The notes under the pieces were generated by a model. That model was not told the origin of the DNA. It did no database searches and saw nothing but the letters and a program-made list of their open reading frames with translations. The translations under genes were made by a program, and so were the position numbers. Shown here one piece after another: positions 1 to 11,200 of a stretch of 33,610 nucleotides of DNA. The stretch is taken from positions 2,002 to 35,611 of the forward strand of contig QXVZ01022247.1 in the NCBI GenBank assembly GCA_008931825.1, read 5' to 3'. Source of the stretch: Phallusia fumigata (lineage: Eukaryota; Chordata; Ascidiacea; Phlebobranchia; Ascidiidae). Within the stretch, counting starts at the first letter, position 1. Every line of letters begins with the position of its first letter.

Positions 1-2061
1 AAAAAAACGAACCCCAATGCTGGTAAAACAACCGAATCAATACATTATTTCTGTTTTACATCAAAAAAACAATTGTGACAATATATATGCGTTTAAATGT
101 CTGTCTATTTATATTTTTGCGACCCATTTATCACCAAGGCTTTGGTTGACCTTTAAAATATCCTTTCATTACTGGTGGTAGCCATAAAAACGGAGTTTGA
201 ATGAATACGGCCGCGCCGTGTTTCCAACAATAGGAGAAGTATAATAGCAAAACACCTAGCTATTGTCGAACGGGGCATTTAATCGGGTGACCTTTTGAAA
301 TCGGACGTTACAGTAAATACTTTCATGAAAGGCGACACCTCATTTCTGGAGCTGAACGGTGTACCAGGCCGCGGGGGACCGCTGGGTTTAATTTAAAGCC
401 CACAATAAATTCCCGTAAGTAATGTGGACATTTAATGACAAATTATTGTGTGGGAAGGGCATATGGTGGCAACTGGAATACGGTCTGTTGGTATTTGTTG
501 TTTTGCTGTTTGGTAATGATTGTAAACACGTTGAAATGGGCGTTTTAAAGAACCACAGCGACACAACGTTTTGCAAGACCTAGACATATGCAAACTTGCT
601 AAAAAGCCTCATTTACAAAGTCGAATTTTAAGCGTCGAAACACAGTTGCACGAACGTACAAAGATGAAAGTCTTGCCTTATAGCTCTGCAAAAAGGCAGG
701 CGCGACAAACGGGTAGAGGAATTAATATGTTGCCAAAGCAACGAAAACATTGCTTTGCCGTGTAGTAACCAGAGACTGGATTTCGTCAAGGTGTAATCAC
801 TATGTTCAGCACCGTACAAAAAACACTTGTCAATCATTTGTAGCACGACGGTTTGTAAACCAATACGCCTATATTCATCCCTTCATAGAGCCCGTATCTG
901 TTTCGGCAGACGGTCTTTTGTTGATAGGTAGCTTTGTTTAGTCGCCCTTTAAATGGATTTTAACGTCGCCTGTACAATTTAAAATCAACAGAAGGCCCGC
1001 TTTTGAAAGCACAGGGACCCTGAGGACTATTGTCGCGCGCTTGAAGGGCTTTCAAACCCCCGAGCCTAACATACACATCATTTTGTTAAGGCAAGGACCG
1101 ACCAACAACGCTAATCTTGTGTTGGCACAGCGTGGTGCCGAACAAGTTCAAGTTTTCCTTTTGAGTAACGCTTTTCGACAGTATACGTGTACTACACTGT
1201 TTAGTGATGTACCTAGGTGTTAGAATTCCAGTAAGAATTTTGAAAACAGAAACAAGTTTAAAAACCTTTCAAAGCTGTGTGGTCAGATTTTATCAAGTTG
1301 GTTTAGTAAATACATCAGACGGAATAGGTTGTTACAAAGGCAGGCAGGAATAGGGAGCAATCCCTACGCACATCCGGCTGTAAAAGTAGTCCATTAAAGT
1401 CGCCAGGTAAACGCACATTATCAAGTGCGGTGTCCCGCACGTTAACAAGTGTAGGGTAGCAGAAACCACAGGGCGCGATATCCTGGATTGGTCAATATTG
1501 GGAAATCTTGAGCTGCCGCTCCTTTAACAACGCAAATATTTATTGGAACACCGGCGGGGAACTGTTCGATTAAACCCACGTCATAGATTTTGGACAAACA
1601 TTGCTCAATGACAAATTAGACAAGTCATTGGTCGTGTCAACATCATACCCACGTTGAGAGAATACTAAGCATGAATAGGATTCCAAGTAAGGAATGTTAA
1701 CATGCCAGAAATGAAAAAATAGAATAGGATAAGTTGGTTGCCATTTTTTGGCGATTACAATAGCATTTTTTGGCGATACAATAGTGCAAAATCTTGAAGA
1801 CAGTTTGAAACATTTTGTTTTGATCTCTCTACAGCAGTTGTTCAGATCAGCACTGACGTTAGTATGACGGTCGTTGTCGGCTTAGCTACAGTAGAAGAAT
1901 TATAGATAATTGCCGAAAAGGGTGTTTTACCGAAATCTTTTAGCACTAAGCAATCACAGCCGACTTGTTTTAGGGCAGAACGGATCGAGGTTTTGAAAAC
2001 TCAGCTAAAATTTACCGCAACCGACGTGGCTTGTGTATATGTCTACTCGTGGCCTTCGATT
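1..2061. other. 5' flank, no gene seen
   Basis: This AT-rich stretch precedes the SPMIP4 start codon. Short open frames exist on both strands (for example 1041-1223 plus and 628-846 minus), but they show no family motif, coding-like composition or matching splice sites. The promoter and 5' untranslated region of the downstream gene should lie in its right part, but I see no clear TATA box or start site. The only structured element is the short tandem repeat at 1742-1784. Confidence 0.6.
1742..1784. repeat. 22/21-bp tandem repeat, two copies
   Basis: The unit starting CATTTTTTGGCGAT occurs at 1742-1763 and again at 1764-1784; the second copy lacks one T. It lies about 280 bases upstream of the SPMIP4 start codon. 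It is a simple local duplication with no known role. Confidence 0.85.
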
Positions 2062-2201
2062 ATGACTGCCGTGCAGGCCTCACTGCCACTCAGCCACTTC
2101 TACCGGGAGACGCTTGGCACGGACCACTTGTCACAAAACTTGGCGTCGAATGAACTGTTTACTCCACTTCAATTGGACAGAGTTACTGTGAACCCCAGTC
2201 G
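2062..2201 (+). CDS. SPMIP4: SPMIP4 exon 1 (start)
   Basis: The ATG at 2062 opens MTAVQASLPL and the exon ends CAGTCG|GTAAGT in phase 2. The segment NLASNELFTPLQ matches the SNEL..PLQ block near the N-terminus of vertebrate C7orf31. An upstream in-frame TTG at 1993 extends the open frame, but the first ATG is the natural start. Confidence 0.85.
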
Positions 2202-5200
2202 GTAAGTGCAAGCAAATAAACGCGTATTGTCATTTCTTGTGTTAGTTCGACGATAACTGAGACCGATAAACTTTAGGTGCAGCTATTACTTCTAATGCAC
2301 GTTTATTGCTTGCAATTTGCCAACCGTTTAATGCGCAGCAGTTCGCTGTGTCTACATTTTAATTGATTTTTCGGTGTATTTCTCATAGTATTTTAACAGT
2401 TTCAAGGTTGTGAATTGAATGTAACTCATACGTATAGCAAGTTAATTAATCCAAGTAGACAGTTTTACCTGTTTTTACGAAGCGGAACGCGACGGATCGA
2501 AACTAAATACAAGCGGCAGCGGTTCTGTTTAGAAATTATTTTTACAAACCTAAGAGCAATGAAACTACAATATCACGTTATATATGAACATAGATTTGAG
2601 AAATACCGGGCCAGCTTGGACAAGCAGCCGCTGTTGCCATGGGGACGAGTACGTGAGTACGGCGGTCTTCAGAAAGTTCAACTGCCGTCAGAGTTCACCA
2701 AACCCAAAGGTTACCCACCAGAAGTTGTTCAAAAGGTATTTTTCTAAACCTGGGTTACAGAATAATACAGAATAAGCCTTACTGAATCAACAGTGTGTTG
2801 TATGTTAGTAGGTGTAAACAAAAAGCCAGTAATTGGTTTCCAGCAGCGCGCTAAGCACGTCTAAATACATTTATCGTAATCGATAAAGCGAACCATGTAT
2901 ACAAGCTCGTAAAAAGAGCAATATATTTCATCGCCTAGGCTAATACATCATAACCCACGCTATAAATCTTAATGCAATTTTGTCCGCTTCGTGGCCTCTT
3001 GACTTGACGCAGGCCACTCGGTTATGTTTGCCAGACTCTTCTAATGCAATTGATTAGATAGTTGCATTTAACCGTGTGTGGTACGGGTGGAGACAAATGT
3101 AAAGCGCACATGCACATGTGATGATATGCCGCTGGGTGCAAATTGATTTTAACCNCATCATAACCCACGCTATAAATCTTAATGCAGTTTTGTCCGCTTC
3201 GTGGCCTCTTGACTTGACACAGCCCACTCGGTTATGTTTGCCATACTCTTCTAATGCAATTGATTAGATAGTTGCATTCAACCGTGTGTGTAGTACGGGT
3301 GGAGACAAAAGTTAACCGCACATGCAATGTGATCATATGCCGCTGGTGTGAATTGATTTTAACCAAGTACGAATGCGCAACGGTGTGTTAAATAGTTTAT
3401 GTGTTTTCCTAAAGTATAGCCAACTTGGAATGAGCTGTGAAAAATACAGAAAGATATTCATAGCAAAAGAGTACAGCAAAAGGGAGTGAACTAAATATTT
3501 ATTTACACCTAGACTTGAGGCAAAGCAGAAATATTTTTTCGAACGTGAAATGACTCCAACATTGTTTCGCGTTTCGCCACATCAGGGCCACAGACATTAC
3601 GGCAGCGGAGCAAGCGATCCACGTGACTTAAAAGTGGAACAATACTATGACATCACGAAGCTGAACAAAAGTCACGTCCGGACAAGCGACCAAGTACTGC
3701 CACCGTCTCCGGACAAAGAAATGAAGTAAGTGAAACATGAAAGTCCTTGAACTATAAGTTTGTGTAGATGTTTAAAACAGTATCGCGAAATGCCTAAAAC
3801 ATCTTAAACAGTTAGACTACATTAGGCCTATTGGGAAGGTCACCTAGTGAGTAAACTAGGTCTAAGTTACGCACGTATGGTCCTCCTATACTTCGATGCT
3901 GTTTCATGTGTGTAATTTAAACTACAAACTGCATCCGAAATTTGTGACATATATTGAAACTTTGCGGAGGTCCGCACTCTTTTAAGTGCTCTGGTTAACA
4001 TTGACCACGCCTTTATCAAGATGCTTTGGTGCAAATTCCCACCATAGCAAACATAACCTACTGTACCTCTGGTGTAAGGCACACCTTGAAACAGAAGTAA
4101 ACATAGTGTATTTGAAAAGGAAATTAACACGTTTTATAGCATTAAGATTAATGCCACAACGGAAGGAGGCTGAAAGTACGTGTATTGAGGTACCAACTAA
4201 CATGAATAAACCTTACCATTGGACGACTACACAAAACAAACCGATATGATGAAACACATATTTGTTTCAGCCTAGGCTAAATAATAGCACACTTGCCCTT
4301 CAACCTATTACTTTGTACAGATGAAACGATTAACTGAACATAATACCTTACAGCAAGCGTCAAATCAACCTGCCATTTCCCGCCGAGCATCCGTACGCAT
4401 CCCACACACCACGTCTGGCCTTGTTCCCTAAGTTTAACACTCCTGACGATCCCCAAACAGGAGACCCAGCACGTTCCACTCAACCGCTGCACCCGAACAC
4501 ACCCGCTAGTGGCCATGATGTGACTGTTGTTACAAAATCAAAAGGTAAAAAGCGGTAGCTGGTGGTTTAACTTGTAGTTGCGCCCTAATGATAACAACAG
4601 GGATTGTCGAAAAGTTTGTGATACATTGTTTTCACTATTTACAAGTTCTCTGGCATGTTTTTAATCAAGATACTTTTCCAGTCCGTATCTTTTGTTCCTA
4701 AGGTTTCTATTATTGTGTCTAATACTTTCATTGTGTCAAAAATCCACGGTATGATAAGTATATTTTCAAACATTTCAATACATTGTACTGTATTCGGTGT
4801 CAGGTTCACCTTTCCGTCGCGAGCTCCAGGACAATCCACAGGAAAGCGACAAGAAGGCCCTCACGTGGCCAGGCGAAGGAGACTACTACCAACTAATGAA
4901 GTCGCCAGATGGCGGTAGACAACCGTACTACCCGATTACACCAAAACTTGTAAGCGAAGCTGTTATACACGTTTGAAATGATTTAGAAAAGATAGTATGG
5001 TGGGTCGTTAATGAAAGTGACACTGCCACTTTAAATGACACTGACGTGCCAGAATATCGGGACCTATACACCCCAAATTTCTTTTGCAGAATTTTGGACA
5101 ACTTGTAAATCTGTCAAAATAAAAAAATAATTTAATCAAATTTCCATTGAACTTTAACAACATCTCGTCACTTGCTCCTAACGCAAGGAGAGTTGACAAC

Positions 5201-8200
5201 TTTACTGGCATTTTACTTGTGGCGTTCTTGTGTCTAGTATTCATTCAGCTTGTTTGTCTGTTAAATTGTCAGCGGTTTGAACTCAAACGTGTCACACAGA
5301 TTCGACCGAATCTCCGATTGCGGGAGGAGGATCAGCGGTTGGAGCTGCGGAGCACAAACGCACTTCGCAACGTGGAGCGAGACCAATGGAAAACAACATA
5401 CGACTATAATTTCACAGGTATTTCGTATTGATGGGCGCCATGATGGATATTGCACGATTTAAATCGCTTTTGGATAGCATTAACAGATTAAGGTGTAGCC
5501 TCGCCGCGTTTATAAACAAAGAAAGGAAATCCTGTAGTTTTGCACACGACATGTATCATAAGCGATGTTTACATCTAGAAATAGGCCGCGACTACATTTC
5601 AATTCATCATATAAATCAGACAGCAGAATACGTGAAATAAATTTGGGAACTTTGTCAGCTTTGTGGCCCCATAAATACAGTAACTAATGTGTTTTTAGTT
5701 CCTTAATTCAAAAGGACCTTCGTTTATATCCATTACCTAAACCTGACATCAAAACATAGGCACAAATTCTGGGACTTTGTCAGCTTTGTGGTGCAATCAA
5801 CACAGAAACAAATTATTTTTACATCTTTAATTTAGAAGGTTTAAGTTTGCCAGAAGGCAAGTCACTGCTAGACGTGATCGATTTTCACATGCGTCAGCGT
5901 GGCGTGGGAAATTCCAAACGCCTGGTAGAAATCTAATCTCTAATCTTTCCAAGAATGCAGCTAGGCGAAACTTAGACCGCCGAGTGATATACATATAGGT
6001 TTTTTTTCCAGCATTAAAATCCGATTCCAGCACGAAATCCTAATTCCTTTCATAGAATATTATTAATTCTTGCGTAAATGCTAATCTGCTTGGCCAAATT
6101 TTAATCTACTAAAAGTCACGTTTTAGTGGGGTCTAAAATGGCGAGTACCTATAAGCACTGCACCTGCTATTTGGTACTGATGTTAGCCCTGAAACGTTCC
6201 CTTTTGCCATTTATTGTTTCACAAATAGCATAAATTATCGCTTAACATTTTGTGAAGATTTACAAACGTAGATGGAAGTTGCAATAAATTATGCTTTTTT
6301 GCTTCAAGGATATGGACCGTCAAACGCTCTTCACTTGGACGACTACCATAAGAAAATGGTCGACGAGATATCGTCAGGCAGGGACACAAGGAACGACGAC
6401 ATGGTAAAACGTGATGCTATTTCACACCTATTTAACCCACATCTACGTGGTTTGAAATTACGGTTTTATTAATTCGGTGCAAAATTGTAAATTAAAAATT
6501 ATGACATGGAATATATTATGTCAGCTATAAGGGCACAAAGAAAAAAGTATTTTAACGGATATTTGTCTGCCAGGTTTTGGTTAAAATTTGATTGTCCACA
6601 TGACTGATGATTTTTTCCGCACATACCGTTTATCTAATTGCCTTGTACAACTGAACCTCAGACATCGTCAGGTTTGCCATTCAGGCACACACCAAAGGTC
6701 TTAGCACTAAACACGTTCTATACTGGTAGATGCCAGCAACAGCGCCATCATATATTCCACCGCGTCCAATGGAGGGTCGCTACGCGAGAATGTATCAAAA
6801 CAGGCGCCATCTAGAGGCAAAGATTCGATACCCGGAAGAAGATCCGGATCCCGATAGTCCGGATGTGATGGATACTCGCGGTTACACGTCACTTCCGAGT
6901 ACACCCAAATCTTTGCGCCGCAAAGATGAGTGGTACAAAACCGGACGAATGTCGGCCGACCATGCTAACAGTTATAACGAGGTATATAATATCAAAAGAA
7001 CAGTCGTTTCCAATGTTACTCTTTATACGTGCATATGTAAGTCAATACTTGTGCTTGTCAGGCGACAATACCTATTGTCGATTAGTAAAAGATCACAGGA
7101 AACGATTATAGCCTTTTATACATATTTTACTACAAGTCGCAGGTACTGCTTTACACAATAAATAGAGAGTTACGTTTCGAGTTTTAAAGTGTCTTTGTTT
7201 AGTGTTAAGAAATTTTAATTGTTAAACTTTAGCGGTAGAAACTTTTTCAAAAACCGGTCGTTGAGTATTTTCCGCAATAATAAATCAAAAACAAATTTCC
7301 CGTTTTATTGCAGCGTGAAGCATCAGCAAAACTGCGGGCAAAGTCAGCCATGGTGAGAAGCGAAGACGAGGATCCTGATGTGGACGAACAATGGAAGAAG
7401 TTGCAACTTCAGAATAATCCCGAACATGGTAAGTGCTTGAAAATATTCTCACTTGACACATTCGTTAGCAAGAAATATGTCAATAAATTTGCGAACAGTT
7501 TTACAAAAAGGAGACTAAGACTATTGCCAGCGAAACCGCATTTGTGATTTTTCCGGTTTCACCAACCGAAGTTGAAAAATTTACCAAAGAACATCCAGTT
7601 TCAGGGGGATTTAGATCCATCATTATTCATAGGAATTTTCAGAAGTAAATAAAAAAGTTTTGTTTGCAAACTACAGGTCTTACAACGGTTGAGTCCAAGA
7701 AGTCTAGTGAGCCCGATCCAAGGACATCAGGAGAACATGATTACCTACCTAAGACGATTGAGGAGCAGATCTCTCTTCCAGAAGAGACAAAGCACTACCT
7801 AAAGGACTACCAAGGAGAACGCGAGGAACGATTTAAGGTTGACTTGTGGTGAATTTAACGCATAGCATTAAGATAAAGTTGAAGACTTCCAAATTTATCC
7901 ATCATTACTCTCCGAATTTTTAGCAAAGGCGAAATTAACAAACAAATAAAAATAACCAGAGCTCAGTATAAACGAGATCGGTAGCATTTTTAGGAATTGA
8001 ACAAAATTGGCACTTTCATTGTAAGGCAGCCTACGAGATTCGAAACATAACATCCAGACGCAACATTTTAATAACACATACGACATTCGAAACACGCAGA
8101 TACAACGTATATTAATTTTTTTACATGCACAGGTAATTGAACGAGATAATGAACAGAAAAAGTTGGAGCTTCAATATCGTTCAAGTTACGACATGAACTC

Positions 8201-11200
8201 TCTGAGAAACAAAGTGGATCAAATGGGAACCAGGGTGCAGCCAAAAGCGCTGGATCAGCATGCTGAGCAGGTGAAGCACATACCGCTTCTTCCATAACGT
8301 TAAACATACTAAATTTCAAAGTGATTCTGCCCAACGAAAGCAGCACGCAACTCTCAATAGTAAATCGGGCCTATATAGAAAAAGGAAATTTGCTGCGTAC
8401 CACAAAAACATTTTCCTATTGGGATAAGTAACTGTGTTTGGTTGTGGTATGCATATGCATAATTTGAATTAAATTTTAAAACAATCCTAACAGTGTAAAT
8501 TACACTATCATGTTCGTTTGAACGTGGCTACCCAACGAACACACCGTTACGCTAAGACAAGCAACCAACAATCAGCGACAGGAACGTGGCTGACATTTTG
8601 CAGGTGCATGAGGACCTGGGGCGTCTCAACGAGCTTCAAGTGAATAAAACACCAGACACTGCAGAGCGCTACAGTACCGGATTAAAGTTCACAACAGAAA
8701 AGATAAGCGATCGAGGAACATTAACAGACCTTCACGACCGGTAAGAGGCTACAGTGCTGCGGAAATAATCCAAATACGGCAACATACAGAAAAATTAAAA
8801 TATGGACATAAAATCGAAGTACCCAAATTTTGTTGCTTCAATGACGAACAAAGACATTTTCAAATCTCCCCTGACGTCAATTAAAATTTTTTGGAAGCAG
8901 ATCAGAACTACTTATTTAGCGAACCGCAGAGGAACGGTAGTGCTGGCGTGAATCATACATTTCACCTTTGTGGGGTAACTTTCTCCTGTGCTTTGCATCA
9001 ACTCCGGTGCCATTCTTGATAGGATTTGGTTAGCCGACATTTTAACATTTTAGATACTTATCGCACAAGCGTGTCGTGGGACCAAAACTCGCGTATGAAA
9101 CGGTCGGATGTAGGTCACAAAGTTAGATCTTAGACGGATAAACCAGACACGAACAAATTTGTATAAAACGTCAAGAAGACACGGGTGGTATAACTAGGTG
9201 TTTTATAACAACAGCCAGTAATTTTATGCAGGCAGCTTGACGGCTACAAGGATTTTCCCACCACGTGGCACCGGGACATCCCCATAACCGATCCACCGGA
9301 GCAAAACCACCATGGGGTGCTATGGAGCTACATTACTCGCACAAACCCATTTTCGCTGAGTCACGATTCCGAACGCGCCCCGATTGCATCGCGAAGTGGG
9401 GAACCGGCTATGCGGGCCGGATCTTCTACCGGGTCTATTCTAAAACTTCCCGGTTCCCCACCAAGAACCGGATCGAGCAGGAGCATTTCGTTTAATGAGG
9501 TACAGATTGGCGGGCGTGACGTAATTTATCGTTCAGTAAAATTCTAATCGCACAACAAAATTATTTTTAGTGAATAAATAATGCCAACATTTGGAAATAT
9601 TTGCTTTATCGAAAAACGTCCGCTTGCAAACCTATAATAAAGCAGGCGTTTTACCTAAGTCTATTGAGTATCACACAAACACCACTGAATTTTTTGCCCT
9701 TTTTTGAAATACACTTCTTCCATTTTCAAGACGCAACTAGATTTGTAATCTATAACTTATCAATCCTAACACATCTAAGGCCTCCAGCAATGGAGACAAC
9801 AAGGTATACAGGGGGCACAGTGTGAAACAGGTTCATTTGCCTAAAGTCAATTTTGGTCCAGACACATTCAACACGCGGCTGAAAAGAAAATTTCGATGTC
9901 AAACCCCTTATCGCACGTTTTTAGGTGGTTCGCGTTGCCTCATCCGAGTACGGATCCAGGTTTAAAACAACAACGTCGCCTTTATCAAACGCGGAAACCA
10001 GTCCAAACTACAAGGGTTCCCGCCCCTCAACTCCACTACCAAGTCCACCACGGGCGGTCAAGGAACCGTCGGTTTATTCAGGTTAGAATTTTCTGTGTAC
10101 CGGTAATTTTGAGGTATTTTGGTGTTTATGGTAAGAAACAGAATTGGACATTAATTAATCTAACTTTAGCAATAGAATCGACTCATTGTGCGCCAACAGT
10201 AAAAATAACACTTGCTTGAAACCAAAGGCTACATATACTGTTTAGAATTGTCGGAATAAAAAAAAGTTATAAAGCGGCATTTATATCGTATTAACGAACA
10301 TTTCTTTAACAATTATAGCCTTGCTTCTATAAAAATAGATGCAGATTGGCTGCAGATATGAAAAAAGTTTTTTTTTCCCAATTCCTTAACGTTCTAATGC
10401 TTTTAGCTACAAAAAACGACGAGTTGTTAAAACTAGTGCAAAAAAGGTTTTGTTCGCCGCAAACCCAAACATTGTTGTTTACACAAAACCTCAAACTCGT
10501 GCACCTGACGCAAGGGCGCCATTTTTATTTGCAGCAATGTCGCCCCGCGGGCCAGCACTCAGGCCATCGAGCGCCTTCCCCCACGACCACACGAAGCCCA
10601 GGTCTCACGATCACTGGCATTGGAACTACGATATGCGCATGAAGGCCCAGTTTGAACCGAGAAGTTGGACACCAGTTCCCGGAGCTCCGAGACCGCAAAC
10701 CGCGTTGCTGAATATACAAAACGGCTGGAGCAAGGTACGTTACGGACCGTGTAAAAATAGCTGAAGCCGTCACGGACAATTTGTAGGGAAATGAACAGTT
10801 TGCTAACTTGTGCTTAGTTTGATGTTTGTGGTTTGCAAACACGACGTTTTTTTTTTGTCGTTTTCGTCATAGTGTTAATTGGCTAACAAGCTGTGGTTGA
10901 ATTACCTGGAAACGCAACTAAAGGTCAAAACACCCGAAGATTGTTTTGAACGGCCAACTTTTGGATTTCGTAATGGTAACAACACACACCTGGTGACCTC
11001 AAAGTAAAATAGCACAACATGGTGCAACATGTATCAAAGAGCAAAAAAACGTCTTAACAGACCTTATTCACAATTAAGATAAAGGCGTTTAGACAACGCT
11101 TTTATCTTGTTTGTTCCCCTTTTGATTTATCGACGTTTAGTAAACTATAAGTTATAATTAGAAAGGACATAAATTTCCCGTTGGCCGCATTTTCATAACT

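Noticed and set aside
4277-4516. 79-codon minus-strand frame
   Set aside because: It is the antisense shadow of SPMIP4 exon 4, which is conserved on the plus strand.
9265-9495. 76-codon plus-strand frame starting at 9265
   Set aside because: It overlaps SPMIP4 exon 13 in another frame; only the frame giving KDFPTTWHRD keeps splice phase with exons 12 and 14.
9896-10219. 107-codon plus-strand frame starting at 9896
   Set aside because: It runs through the exon 14 donor in the wrong frame; the phase-consistent frame is Ser/Pro-rich and starts after TTTTTAG at 9924.
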